From Flavobacteriia bacterium 40-80 (GTDB lineage: Bacteria; Bacteroidota; Bacteroidia; Flavobacteriales_D; Crocinitomicaceae): a stretch of DNA of 64,000 nucleotides. Under the pieces are notes generated by a model that was not told the DNA's origin, searched no databases, and saw only the letters and a program-made list of their open reading frames with translations. A program made the translations under genes and the position numbers. The first letter of the stretch is position 1. Each line of letters begins with the position of its first letter. Shown here one piece after another: positions 17,499 through 27,101 of this stretch. Where the stretch lies: assembly GCA_001899145.1 (NCBI GenBank), contig MKVF01000018.1, positions 620,001 through 684,000 on the forward strand, given 5' to 3'.

Positions 17499-19727
17499 AT
17501 GAAAAATATGATTATATCACTGCTGTTGTTAGCGAAAGTAACGACAGGAGTTTTATTTGCTCAGATTGACTTTGATAATTACCAGTCACTTATCAGTAAA
17601 GGGAGCATTCCTGCTGATTTCACGAAATTTACCTTATCCAAAATTGAAGAAAATAAAGGTACAAATACGGAGCTTTCCAAAAAGAGTGAGAAAGAGTTTC
17701 TGGAGACCATTCATTTTAACGTAGATATGATACTTCAGTCAGGAGCTGTTCTATACGGAGACCCGATTACTGTTTATATCAATGATGTGGCAAAAAACCT
17801 GCTGAAACATAAGCCGGAGCTGATGGATAAGCTTCGTTTTTATACGATTAAGTCCAATGCAACCAATGCTTTTTGCACAGATCAGGGGATTATTTTTGTT
17901 TCGACCGGCCTCATTTCTCAGATTGTGAACGAAGCACAGCTGGCGTATGTGCTGGCGCATGAAATTTCACATTATGAGAAAAAGCACATTGTTCAGAAAT
18001 ACGATTACACGTCAAAAAGTTCGAACCGTTTCGATATTTCCCTTTTGAGCAAATATTCCAAGGACCACGAGCTGGAAGCTGATTTGCTTGGGATTGAGCT
18101 GTATCATAAAGCAGGATATGCGAAAGAGGAGCTGATCTTAACATTTGACGTTTTGAATTACTCGCATCTGCCGTTTGATGAGGTGGAATTCTCGAAAACG
18201 TACTTCGATACGGATAAAAGCTATCTTCCGAAAGAATTTTTCCCGGAAACGTCTTACCCGATTAAAAACAGGGAGGAAGACGATGATTCTCACAGCACCC
18301 ATCCGAATATTTTAAGCCGTAAAACCAATGCAGAAACTAAGATCGCTGAGATAAAAAGCTGGGGAACAGAAGTCAATAAATTAGGAACGGAAAGATTCAA
18401 CGAAGTTCAGAATATTGCGCGTTTTGAAACTATTCGTTATGATGTGATCGATTACAACGGCCTGGAAGCGCTTTACGGAATTTATCTTTTAGAGCCGAAA
18501 TTTTCCGGATCAACATATCTGACAATGATGAAGGCAAAAGCATGGTTCGGAATATTGCAGCTGGCAGCCCATGACATGCGAAGATCACTGACTCCCGGAA
18601 AAAACAGCTTCGAAGGGGAAATAGGTTCTTTATATCATGTATTCTATAATCTGGACAGCAAAGCTGTTGTTGCCCTGTCAGCACGGTCAATTTATGACAT
18701 CTACAGGAAAAAAGGTGAAGAGAAGGAAATGCGTGCACTTTGGAAAGCAACTGTCAGAGAGCTTGCCGGCACAGATAATTTCAATTTAAATGACTTCTAT
18801 GACATCACTTATCAACAGGCAATAGATACTGTTAAACAGGGAAGTGATACACTTGTAAATACGGCGGAGAATCCATCATCTGCTTCATCAACAACGAAGT
18901 ATGATAAAATCAAGGATAAAGCGAAAACCGGCGGAAAGGTGACAAATTCCGGGCAGTTCGATTACAAAACTTTCTGGAAGTATATTTTGAGCGATATGAT
19001 TATCGATCAGGATTTTCTGAGCGCTTATAATGAAGAGAAAGCGACCTTCACGAAAGAAAAGGAAGAGCAGGACCGGTATAATTCAATGTCTAAGTCCCAA
19101 CGTAAAAAATACAGAAAAAGGAAAGAAAAGGAATTCAAAGGTTTGGGAAATAATGAATTAATTGTGATGGAGCCGATCGTTCGTTATTACACTAAGAATA
19201 AAGTAAAAAGAATAAAATCGGAGAAAATTTCCTCTGAAATCAATGAAGTAGTAGATGAGCAGGCAAAAGCTACGGGAATCCACGCTAATATTTTATCGAG
19301 ATATAATTTGTCCTCTATCGGGACACCGGGCTATAACGAGAAAGCAGTATTATATTCGTATCTGTCGCAATTTGTAATAAGCGAGGAAATTCTTCCCTTT
19401 CCGGTTGATTATAACCTGATTAATGATATCCGGGAGAATTACGGAACGCCTTATGTTGTTTTTACTGAAGTAGAACATATTTACCGGCCGAATTCCCTGT
19501 TTTTCCCAATATACACGACTATTTATATGCCGCCGTTAGGCCTGGGCTTACTGACTGCCGCTTTTCTGAAAGGACATTACAGCAGCTTCTCTTACCTGGT
19601 GATTGATATTGACAGAAACGACGTGGCAGCAGTGGAAATTCGCCAGTATAAAAATCCGGTGAATAAGCCGATCCTGGCATCTTATTACTACAATATGTTC
19701 AAGACTTTTAATCCTAAGAAGAAATAA
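17499..19727 (+). CDS. M48-family zinc metalloprotease, secreted
   Basis: A 742-residue protein with a signal peptide (about residues 1-21, ending LFAQ). The M48 catalytic HEISH is at residues 154-158, and the third zinc ligand is E193 in DHELEADLLG. The M48 domain covers about residues 60-270. The long remainder (about 300-742) has no recognised domain and includes a very basic stretch near residues 525-545 (KSQRKKYRKRKEKEFKG). A periplasmic or envelope protease acting in protein quality control is likely. It is 2 nt upstream of the beta-barrel gene, so the two form an operon. Confidence 0.85.
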   Translation: MKNMIISLLLLAKVTTGVLFAQIDFDNYQSLISKGSIPADFTKFTLSKIEENKGTNTELSKKSEKEFLETIHFNVDMILQSGAVLYGDPITVYINDVAKNLLKHKPELMDKLRFYTIKSNATNAFCTDQGIIFVSTGLISQIVNEAQLAYVLAHEISHYEKKHIVQKYDYTSKSSNRFDISLLSKYSKDHELEADLLGIELYHKAGYAKEELILTFDVLNYSHLPFDEVEFSKTYFDTDKSYLPKEFFPETSYPIKNREEDDDSHSTHPNILSRKTNAETKIAEIKSWGTEVNKLGTERFNEVQNIARFETIRYDVIDYNGLEALYGIYLLEPKFSGSTYLTMMKAKAWFGILQLAAHDMRRSLTPGKNSFEGEIGSLYHVFYNLDSKAVVALSARSIYDIYRKKGEEKEMRALWKATVRELAGTDNFNLNDFYDITYQQAIDTVKQGSDTLVNTAENPSSASSTTKYDKIKDKAKTGGKVTNSGQFDYKTFWKYILSDMIIDQDFLSAYNEEKATFTKEKEEQDRYNSMSKSQRKKYRKRKEKEFKGLGNNELIVMEPIVRYYTKNKVKRIKSEKISSEINEVVDEQAKATGIHANILSRYNLSSIGTPGYNEKAVLYSYLSQFVISEEILPFPVDYNLINDIRENYGTPYVVFTEVEHIYRPNSLFFPIYTTIYMPPLGLGLLTAAFLKGHYSSFSYLVIDIDRNDVAAVEIRQYKNPVNKPILASYYYNMFKTFNPKKK

Positions 19728-19729
19728 CC

Positions 19730-20533
19730 ATGAAATTCCATATATCTTTAATTACGCTGCTGCTTGCGTTGAATATTCAGGCTCAGAACAGCTACTTTGG
19801 AAAGAAGAATTATGTCAGCGTTTCCGGAAGCCTAAATTTTGCAATTATCAATTCATTGGTTAACAATCCACAATATGCTTATGATGAAGCTTCGGACTTA
19901 CTGATTGAGAAAAAACAATGGGTACGATATAACTATGGGATTGCAATCGGGAGAGCCCTTTCTGATAAAGTGGGAATTGCAGTGGAGCTGAGCCACCAGA
20001 ATTTAAAAATTCAGCGTAATTCCAGCTATTCCTACCATTTTGCGAATACCGGCGAAACCTATTCCGACGTGAAATTTGAACGGTATAACACATCCATTTT
20101 TTCGATCGCTCCGAGGTTGGAGCTGTATTCGTCTAAAAAATTGTTTCCGGTTGGATTGGTTCATCAGTTTGGTGTAGGAATTAATATGGCATCTCTGATA
20201 CTGAAAGACGACTACAAAGCGGGATATTATTATGATGACGGATTCGTTTCTTCGGATTATCAGATAACAGATGCCAAGGGGATTTTGAAAGTCACGGATC
20301 CGCTTAAAGCCACTTATATTAATTTCTTCTACGGCTTGAATTTGCGTTATCCCGTATCTAAATTTTTAATCCTCAATTTCGGCTTCAGATATGTCATGAA
20401 TTTGCCAAAGCTTTTTAATGATTTTTATGAACCGTCAAATCCATATAATAAGGAGGAGTTTAAGCTCAACGTCCGCTACGCTACCCGCCTTAATTTCGTG
20501 CATATGAATATCGGGCTGGTGGTTCCGTTTTAA
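19730..20533 (+). CDS. Outer-membrane beta-barrel-like protein
   Basis: A 267-residue protein with a signal peptide (MKFHISLITLLLALNIQAQ). It is rich in alternating aromatic/polar strands (YVSVSGSLNFAII, FSIAPRLELYSS, LILNFGFRYVMNL) and ends VGLVVPF with a terminal aromatic residue, as expected for an outer-membrane barrel of 8-12 strands. Its start lies 2 nt after the M48 protease stop, so they are cotranscribed and may work together. No family name can be given. Confidence 0.7.
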   Translation: MKFHISLITLLLALNIQAQNSYFGKKNYVSVSGSLNFAIINSLVNNPQYAYDEASDLLIEKKQWVRYNYGIAIGRALSDKVGIAVELSHQNLKIQRNSSYSYHFANTGETYSDVKFERYNTSIFSIAPRLELYSSKKLFPVGLVHQFGVGINMASLILKDDYKAGYYYDDGFVSSDYQITDAKGILKVTDPLKATYINFFYGLNLRYPVSKFLILNFGFRYVMNLPKLFNDFYEPSNPYNKEEFKLNVRYATRLNFVHMNIGLVVPF

Positions 20534-20583
20534 TTAATTGCCGTTTCCGGATCACAAGATACCCGTTTGCAATAAAATCTCCT

Positions 20584-20591
20584 TATCTTTG
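20584..20591 (+). promoter_or_regulatory. -7 box of prfC
   Basis: TATCTTTG, a perfect -7 consensus, 18 nt before the ATG at 20610; GGAGA (20605-20609) immediately precedes the start. A TTTG lies 14 nt upstream, shorter than usual. Confidence 0.5.
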
Positions 20592-20609
20592 CAGGCAAAT
20601 TTTTGGAGA

Positions 20610-22199
20610 ATGAAAAATTCGGAAGCGATTGAAAAAAGAAGAACGTTTGGTATTATTGCCCACCCGGATGCCGGAAAAACGACACTGACTGAGAAGCTGC
20701 TGTTGTTCGGAGGTGCTATTCAGACAGCAGGTGCTGTAAAGAACAATAAAATCAAAAAATCGGCTACTTCTGACTTCATGGAAATCGAAAAGCAGAGAGG
20801 AATTTCTGTGGCGACTTCCGTAATGGCTTTTGAATATGGAGGAAAGCAGGTCAACATTCTGGATACACCGGGGCATAAAGACTTTGCGGAAGATACTTAC
20901 AGGACTTTAACAGCAGTTGACTCTGTTATTCTGGTGATTGACTGCGCTAACGGGGTTGAATCACAGACAGAGAAGCTGATGGAAGTCTGCCGTATGCGCA
21001 AGACGCCGGTAATCATTTTTGTGAACAAAATGGACCGTGAGGGTAAAGATGCGTTTACCTTATTGGATGAGCTGGAAGAAAAGCTGGATATCAAAGTGTG
21101 TCCATTGACGTGGCCGATTGGAATGGGAGACCGTTTCAAAGGTGTTTATAATATTTATGAGAAACAGCTGAACCTGTTTCAGGCGAATAAAACGAAAATT
21201 TCCAAAGACATTGTTTCCATTTCTGATCTGAAGGACTCGCAGCTGGATGAAATTGTCGGGGAAGCCCCTGCAAATGAGCTGCGTGAAGAGGTGGAAATGA
21301 TCAGCGGTGTTTACGATCCGTTTAACAGAGAACACTATTTAGATGCAATCGTTGCACCCGTATTTTTCGGCTCGGCAGTTAATAACTTTGGTATTCAGGA
21401 GCTGCTGGATACATTTATTGAAATCTCTCCTTCACCACAGGGGCGCGAGTCGGATCTGCGAATGGTGGAGCCGTCTGAAAATAAATTCTCGGGATTTGTC
21501 TTCAAAATCCACGCAAACCTCGACCCGAAACACCGTGACAGAATCGCTTTTTTACGTATTGTTTCCGGAAAATTTGAACGCAATACGTTTTATGAGCATG
21601 TGCGTTTAGGGAAGAAATTCAAATTTGCGAATCCGACTTCATTTATGGCCCAGGATAAAACTGTTATTGATGACGCTTTTCCGGGAGATGTAATCGGTTT
21701 ATATGATACCGGGAATTTTAAAATCGGGGATACATTAACAGAAGGTGAGAAGCTTATGTTTAAAGGAATTCCGAGCTTTTCTCCTGAAATTTTCATGGAG
21801 CTGGAAAACCTGGATCCGATGAAATCCAAGCAGCTGGAAAAAGGAATTTCTCAGCTGACAGACGAAGGTGTTGCACAGTTATTTATTCAGCAGCCGGGTA
21901 ATAGAAAAATTGTCGGAACAGTCGGGCAGTTGCAGTTTGAGGTAATTCAATACCGTTTGCACAATGAGTACGGTGCACAATGCCGTTTTTCCCCGAAAAA
22001 CTATCACCTGGCCACATGGATTACTACGGCTGATGAAGCACAGTTGCAGAAATTTATAGCAACAAAGACCGGTAATATTGCAAAAGATAAAGATGGTAAC
22101 TGGGTATTTTTGGCTGAAACACCGTTTTTACTTCAAATGGCAGAGCAGGATTATCCGGGAATTACTTTCCACAGAACTTCGGAATTTAAGCTGGATTAA
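20610..22199 (+). CDS. prfC: Peptide chain release factor 3
   Basis: A 529-residue translational GTPase, the same length as E. coli RF3, that recycles RF1/RF2 from the ribosome. G1 is AHPDAGKTT (about residues 16-24), switch 2 is DTPGHKDF, and G4 is NKMD. Domain 2/3 sequences follow, including [15 protein letters not shown]. The ATG at 20610 is chosen over an in-frame ATG at 20538 because of the promoter and GGAGA immediately upstream and because the family starts close to here. Confidence 0.96.
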   Translation: MKNSEAIEKRRTFGIIAHPDAGKTTLTEKLLLFGGAIQTAGAVKNNKIKKSATSDFMEIEKQRGISVATSVMAFEYGGKQVNILDTPGHKDFAEDTYRTLTAVDSVILVIDCANGVESQTEKLMEVCRMRKTPVIIFVNKMDREGKDAFTLLDELEEKLDIKVCPLTWPIGMGDRFKGVYNIYEKQLNLFQANKTKISKDIVSISDLKDSQLDEIVGEAPANELREEVEMISGVYDPFNREHYLDAIVAPVFFGSAVNNFGIQELLDTFIEISPSPQGRESDLRMVEPSENKFSGFVFKIHANLDPKHRDRIAFLRIVSGKFERNTFYEHVRLGKKFKFANPTSFMAQDKTVIDDAFPGDVIGLYDTGNFKIGDTLTEGEKLMFKGIPSFSPEIFMELENLDPMKSKQLEKGISQLTDEGVAQLFIQQPGNRKIVGTVGQLQFEVIQYRLHNEYGAQCRFSPKNYHLATWITTADEAQLQKFIATKTGNIAKDKDGNWVFLAETPFLLQMAEQDYPGITFHRTSEFKLD

Positions 22200-22221
22200 T
22201 CAATTTTAATGACCATCTGAA

Positions 22222-22674
22222 TTAAAGTTCCTCAAAATAAGGAAGATCTTCAAGCTGGCAGAGTTGCTTTCCGTCTCTGTCGATTTTGAAAATTTTATGC
22301 TCGATCCCATTTGTCAGGAATAAATAATCTGCATCCAGATGCTGGTTGTAATGGGCTGCCTGATCAAATGTAAGTCCGGAAACTGATATGTTGGGAGCTT
22401 TACATTCCACAATGATCCGTGAGTTGGCTTTTCTGTCATACAGTACAAGATCGCAACGTCTGAAAAGAGCGTGGATGTTAATTCCATGCTCGATTTTGAT
22501 AAGTCCTTCCGGATAGTTTCTGAAAGCTGTTACAAAGTGAATAACATGTTGTCGTACCCATTCTTCGGGAGTCAGCCTGATCTTTTTTTTCCGGAGCAGG
22601 CAGACCACATGAATTGCTTCTCCTGATTTGCTGAGCTTTAACGGTGCTACCGGAAGGTTCAGTTCAACCATCAT
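22222..22674 (-). CDS. Stand-alone HsdR_N-domain protein
   Basis: A 150-residue PD-(D/E)XK nuclease-fold protein like the N-terminal domain of type I restriction HsdR. E38 (EEWVRQ), D75 in RRCDLVLYD, and E90-x-K92 in IIVECKAP form the putative active site; Q105...Y109 follow. No helicase, HsdM or HsdS is present, so it is not a restriction system. Its ATG overlaps the ftsK stop (ATGA), pointing to translational coupling with the chromosome translocase. The role is unknown; DNA processing is a reasonable inference. Confidence 0.85.
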   Translation of the reverse strand: MMVELNLPVAPLKLSKSGEAIHVVCLLRKKKIRLTPEEWVRQHVIHFVTAFRNYPEGLIKIEHGINIHALFRRCDLVLYDRKANSRIIVECKAPNISVSGLTFDQAAHYNQHLDADYLFLTNGIEHKIFKIDRDGKQLCQLEDLPYFEEL

Positions 22675-25292
22675 CCGTTAATTCCTTTAGAGCTCATGTA
22701 TTCGTTCAGCTGCTCGATATCTGTGAAAAGTACTTCTCTGGCTTTGCTGCCCTGATGAGGTCCGATAATTCCGTAAGCTTCCAGCTGATCTACGATACGG
22801 CCCGCACGATTATAACCCAGCTTCAGCTTTCGCTGTAATAAGCTGGCAGATCCCTGTTGGCTGGCAACAATGATACGCGCGCCTTCCGCAAACATCGGAT
22901 CAATATCGTTAATATCGAAATCTTTATCCTCTCCTCCGGCTCCTTCTCCAACGTATTCAGGAAGCAGCATTGCTTCCGGATAAGCCCGTTGTGAACCTAT
23001 AAAATCACAAATATCATCCACTTCCGGTGTATCTACGAAGCCGCATTGCAGACGGATAAGGTCATTTCCGGTAGAGATCAGCATATCTCCCATACCGATC
23101 AGCTGATCGGCACCATTTGAATCAAGAATCGTTCTGGAGTCAATTTTAGACTGTACGCGGAATGCGATCCTCGCCGGAAAGTTCGCCTTGATCATACCTG
23201 TGATTACATTTACAGAAGGCCGCTGAGTGGCGACAATTAAATGGATCCCGACTGCCCGCGCCAGCTGTGCGATCCTTGCGATCGGGCTTTCAACTTCACG
23301 TCCTGCGGTCATGATCAGATCTGCAAACTCATCAATCAGCACGACAATATATGGAAGGTAATGATGTCCTTTTTCCGGATTCAGCCTTCGCTGGATGAAT
23401 TTGGCATTATATTCCTTGATCGTACGGACCTGCGCTTCTTTGAGCAGCTCATACCGTGTATCCATTTCTATACATAGGGAATTCAGTGTATTGATAACTT
23501 TAGAGGTATCCGTGATAATAGGATCTTCCGAGTCCGGTAATTTTGCAAGGAAATGTCGCTCGATCTTATTGTACAACGTCAGCTCCACCTTTTTCGGATC
23601 GACAAGCACGAATTTCACTTGCGAAGGATGTTTTTTGTAGAGAATGGAAACCAGAATAGCGTTCAGACCAACGGATTTACCTTGCCCTGTTGCCCCGGCA
23701 ACAAGTAAGTGAGGCATTTTTGTCAGGTCAAATGTAAACGTTTCATTGGTAATTGTTCTACCGATAACAACGGGCAGCTCAAAATCAGAATTCTGGAATT
23801 TTTCGGAAGCAATCAGTGAACGCATGGATACCATGTCGCGTTTTCTGTTCGGAACCTCAATACCAATGGTTCCCTTTCCCGGAATAGGAGCGATGATACG
23901 GATACCAAGCGCTGCCAGATTCAAAGCAATATCATCTTCCAGGCTTTTTATTTTTGAGATCCGGACTCCCGGAGCAGGAATAATCTCGTAAAGTGTTACC
24001 GTAGGTCCGACAGTGGCTTTAATTTTTGAGATCTCGATTTTGTAATTCTGAAGCGTTTCAACAATTTTATTTTTGTTTTCTTCCAGTTCTCCTTTGTCAA
24101 TGCTCAGCGTATTGCTTCCATAATCTTTCAGTAAATCAATAGGTGGAAGCATATAACCGGAAAGGTCTAATGTCGGGTCGTAATCACCGTAATCCTGACG
24201 CAGGCGATCGGCTTCATCTTCGGAAATTGCTGCATCTGCAGGCTGTGCTACTTCGATTTCGAACTCATCAGAATCCTCCGAAGGATTTATAGATGCAGAT
24301 GAAATAGTGGAAGACAATTCAAATTCATCTTCTGTTTTGTTGTAATTATCCTCAATTTCAAATTCATCATCTTCGTCTTCCTCCAAATCATCCTCAATAT
24401 CAAGTGTATGCCTTGTGAATTCGTTTTCCTGATCTTCATCAAAATGAACAGTTTCCCTGAGATTATCTTTTTTTACCTCATTATCTCTGATCGTATTGAT
24501 AATGTGGAAGTCATTTGCGGCACGTTCTTTTCCTGACTCTTCAGAAGCCTCATCATCAATTAAATTAATGTTTTTAAACCTGTTCAGGAAATCTTTGAAA
24601 TTAAAATCGAACAGAACGACACAACCTATGTAAAGCACCAGTAGCTGAATAAATAAATTCCCTATCTTTCCTAAAGTGAAATTGAGCCATGTATTGGAAA
24701 AATAACCAAAGGCTCCGCCGAGAAAGTTAATATGCGAAGCGAAAAGCCCCAGAAACAGAGCTGACCAGAACATGAAGAATAAACTGATGATAGTCGTTCT
24801 TCTGAGTGGAAATAAGTCATATTTATAACCGAACGAGTTGTAGATCCCCAACAGGAATAATAAAAACGGGATGACAAGCGAGGAAATTCCAATCCAGCGA
24901 TATACAAGAAGGTGAGAGAACCATGCCCCGAATTTTCCGAGCCAGTTCCTCATTTCTTCTGTGTTGGCCTCAAAAATAAAGCTCCAGAACCCTTTATGAA
25001 GGACCTTGCTCTGATCTTCCTGCCAGGTGAACAAATAAGAAGTAACTGAAAGAAAAAGAAAAATTCCCGAAATCAGTAAAATTCCTCCGATAATCGCTTT
25101 GGGACGCTTTAATTCGTAGCGCGCCCTGAAGCGTTCCCATGGATTTTTTGCATTCAGCTTTTCCTTTTGCTCCTCATCAACAGCTTTTTTTGTCTTTTTT
25201 TTGCTGTCTTCCTTTGGAGCTTTTATTTCCGGTTCAGGCTTGACTTTTTCTTCGCCGCGTCTGATATATTCGTTCTCGTTATTCATGTCCAT
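22671..25292 (-). CDS. ftsK: DNA translocase FtsK/SpoIIIE
   Basis: An 873-residue membrane-anchored motor that pumps chromosome ends through the septum and activates dif recombination. After a basic N-terminus come four transmembrane segments (about residues 65-255), then an acidic linker rich in Asp/Glu (about 265-355), then the alpha and beta domains with Walker A GATGQGKSVGLN (about 533-544) and Walker B IVVLIDEFADL. The gamma winged helix (about 805-868, QRKLKLGYNRAGRIVDQLE) binds KOPS-like sites. Cotranscribed with the HsdR_N gene. Confidence 0.97.
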   Translation of the reverse strand: MDMNNENEYIRRGEEKVKPEPEIKAPKEDSKKKTKKAVDEEQKEKLNAKNPWERFRARYELKRPKAIIGGILLISGIFLFLSVTSYLFTWQEDQSKVLHKGFWSFIFEANTEEMRNWLGKFGAWFSHLLVYRWIGISSLVIPFLLFLLGIYNSFGYKYDLFPLRRTTIISLFFMFWSALFLGLFASHINFLGGAFGYFSNTWLNFTLGKIGNLFIQLLVLYIGCVVLFDFNFKDFLNRFKNINLIDDEASEESGKERAANDFHIINTIRDNEVKKDNLRETVHFDEDQENEFTRHTLDIEDDLEEDEDDEFEIEDNYNKTEDEFELSSTISSASINPSEDSDEFEIEVAQPADAAISEDEADRLRQDYGDYDPTLDLSGYMLPPIDLLKDYGSNTLSIDKGELEENKNKIVETLQNYKIEISKIKATVGPTVTLYEIIPAPGVRISKIKSLEDDIALNLAALGIRIIAPIPGKGTIGIEVPNRKRDMVSMRSLIASEKFQNSDFELPVVIGRTITNETFTFDLTKMPHLLVAGATGQGKSVGLNAILVSILYKKHPSQVKFVLVDPKKVELTLYNKIERHFLAKLPDSEDPIITDTSKVINTLNSLCIEMDTRYELLKEAQVRTIKEYNAKFIQRRLNPEKGHHYLPYIVVLIDEFADLIMTAGREVESPIARIAQLARAVGIHLIVATQRPSVNVITGMIKANFPARIAFRVQSKIDSRTILDSNGADQLIGMGDMLISTGNDLIRLQCGFVDTPEVDDICDFIGSQRAYPEAMLLPEYVGEGAGGEDKDFDINDIDPMFAEGARIIVASQQGSASLLQRKLKLGYNRAGRIVDQLEAYGIIGPHQGSKAREVLFTDIEQLNEYMSSKGING

Positions 25293-25429
25293 AATAATCT
25301 AGTAAAGATAAATGATTGGAGCGTAAAAAAATGAAATGAACGGAGGAAACATCAACAACATATTGTTAAAGAGAACAGGAAGCCTTTAAAAACAAAATAC
25401 CGGATAATGAAGGAGAGAAGCAATGTCTT

Positions 25430-26056
25430 TTATTTTCCCTGTAACAAAAGGAATTCATCAAAAGTAATGATCTTGAAAAAGCCGGGGATGCTGAACAGCT
25501 TCGGATCCAGCTCTTTCTCTTCGATTCTGATCGCCTGATAGATCAAAACCGCCTTTTCGTTGACAGGCACTCTGTATTCGGCAGGCAAACCTTTGATACC
25601 TGAAAAGATGTTCAGATAAACAGGATTGATTTTAGGAAAATAACAAATAGTATCAATTTCACCATTTGCGGAAATTCGCTTCACGCTTTTGATTTGAAAA
25701 CCATTCAGCTTTGCTTTTTTATTCAGCTTTTTGAAAGAAAAATCCTTGCCGACACTATCCGTTTCTATATGCCGGATCGCATAAAACTGGTCATTGCTTT
25801 TCAATAAAATATAAGCACGTTTTCTGTTTAGATTTTTAATAGTGGTCTGTCCTCCGAAGCTTTCTGAATCGGTATCTGTCCGTACCAGACTGTCCTTTAT
25901 GTGAAGTGTCAGATAATTGATCCGTTCCGGAAGGCTGTCAGGAGATTTTTGAAGATATACATCGTAAAAAATGGTTCCTTCAAAGGGTTTGTATTTTTGA
26001 GATAATAGGCTGCTGTTGATAAAAAACAATAAAAATATCAGGAGAAAATACCGCAT
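25430..26056 (-). CDS. Secreted protein, DUF4412/LolA-like
   Basis: A 208-residue exported protein with a signal peptide (MRYFLLIFLLFFINSSLLSQ). The mature part begins FEGTIFYDVYL, alternates beta-strands and contains KGLPAEYRV, a look shared with DUF4412 or lipoprotein-carrier-like beta proteins of Bacteroidota. No catalytic motif is visible. It is divergent from arginase with an 82-nt gap and separated from ftsK by 137 nt. Family assignment is tentative. Confidence 0.65.
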   Translation of the reverse strand: MRYFLLIFLLFFINSSLLSQKYKPFEGTIFYDVYLQKSPDSLPERINYLTLHIKDSLVRTDTDSESFGGQTTIKNLNRKRAYILLKSNDQFYAIRHIETDSVGKDFSFKKLNKKAKLNGFQIKSVKRISANGEIDTICYFPKINPVYLNIFSGIKGLPAEYRVPVNEKAVLIYQAIRIEEKELDPKLFSIPGFFKIITFDEFLLLQGK

Positions 26057-26138
26057 AATTTGAACATTCAGGTTATATTCGAAATATTTATAAAATTTCG
26101 TCCTTACGGATAAAATCGAACCCTAAAATAATAAGTTT

Positions 26139-27098
26139 ATGAAAAAGGAATTGCATTTTGTTGTGAATCCTTCGGAAATCACTGCCGGAACGAGAGGATC
26201 TTCTCTTGGTCCTTATGCGATTATGACTGAAGCCAGGAAACAGAGGAATCCGCTGTTCAGCCGGTTTCCGATGACCTATGTTCAGCACCAGAACCAGGCA
26301 TTAGACAAGGAAACCGCTACTCTGGAAAAAGCAAAATACATCAGTGAATTTTCAGAAGTATTCCGCGCTTTAGCTTCCGAGGTCCGGCAGATCGTAGAAA
26401 ATAATGAAATCCCGGTTATACTTTCAGGAGATCATGGTTCGGCGGCAGCGACCATCAGCGCGTTGAAGCTGGCGGCTCCCGAAAAGCGGCTCGGAGTTAT
26501 CTGGGTGGACGCACATGCAGATATCCATTCACCTTATACGACACCTTCCGGGAATATGCACGGAATGCCGCTGGCGATCGCTTTGGCAGCAGACAATAAA
26601 GAATGCCGGGTGAATGAATTGCCCTCAGAAGTGATAGAAAAATGGGATCAATTGAAAAATTTCGGAGGAGTCTGCCCGAAGATCCTGCCTCAGGATTTAA
26701 TCTATGTCGGAGTAAGAGACACGGAAGAGCAGGAAGATCATGTGTTGGAGAAAGAAGGAATAAAAAATTTTGTTGTGGATGATTTTAAGAAATATTCTCC
26801 TAAAATTATCGCCGACCGGATTTTGTCCCAATTAGCTGATTGTGATTGGATTTACCTCTCTTTTGATGTGGATTCTATGGATCCGGCGTATAGTTCGTTC
26901 GGAACAGGAACACCTGTGGAAAACGGATTGCATCCGGATGAAGCAAAATCATTAATTTTGCACCTGCTTGAGTCGGGAATAGTAGGGTGTTTTGAAATTG
27001 TTGAAGTGAATCCCTGCCTGGACGATAAAGTGAATCGAATGGCTGAATTAGCCTTCGATGTGTTGAATGATGGTATTAAAGTTTTAAGTGGAGTGTAG
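26139..27098 (+). CDS. Arginase-family ureohydrolase, probably arginase
   Basis: A 319-residue binuclear manganese enzyme. Metal ligands are visible in SGDHGSA, WVDAHADIHSP and SFDVDSMDP. TTPSGNMHGMPL matches the substrate loop of arginases more than agmatinases. It would split arginine to ornithine and urea. The first His motif is GDHG instead of the usual GDHS. The gene is 3 nt upstream of argS, so catabolism and charging of arginine share an operon; no urease is seen in the window. Confidence 0.88.
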   Translation: MKKELHFVVNPSEITAGTRGSSLGPYAIMTEARKQRNPLFSRFPMTYVQHQNQALDKETATLEKAKYISEFSEVFRALASEVRQIVENNEIPVILSGDHGSAAATISALKLAAPEKRLGVIWVDAHADIHSPYTTPSGNMHGMPLAIALAADNKECRVNELPSEVIEKWDQLKNFGGVCPKILPQDLIYVGVRDTEEQEDHVLEKEGIKNFVVDDFKKYSPKIIADRILSQLADCDWIYLSFDVDSMDPAYSSFGTGTPVENGLHPDEAKSLILHLLESGIVGCFEIVEVNPCLDDKVNRMAELAFDVLNDGIKVLSGV

Positions 27099-27101
27099 CA
27101 A

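Noticed and set aside
22222-22674. Type I restriction system
   Set aside because: Only the HsdR_N domain is present, with no helicase part, HsdM or HsdS nearby.
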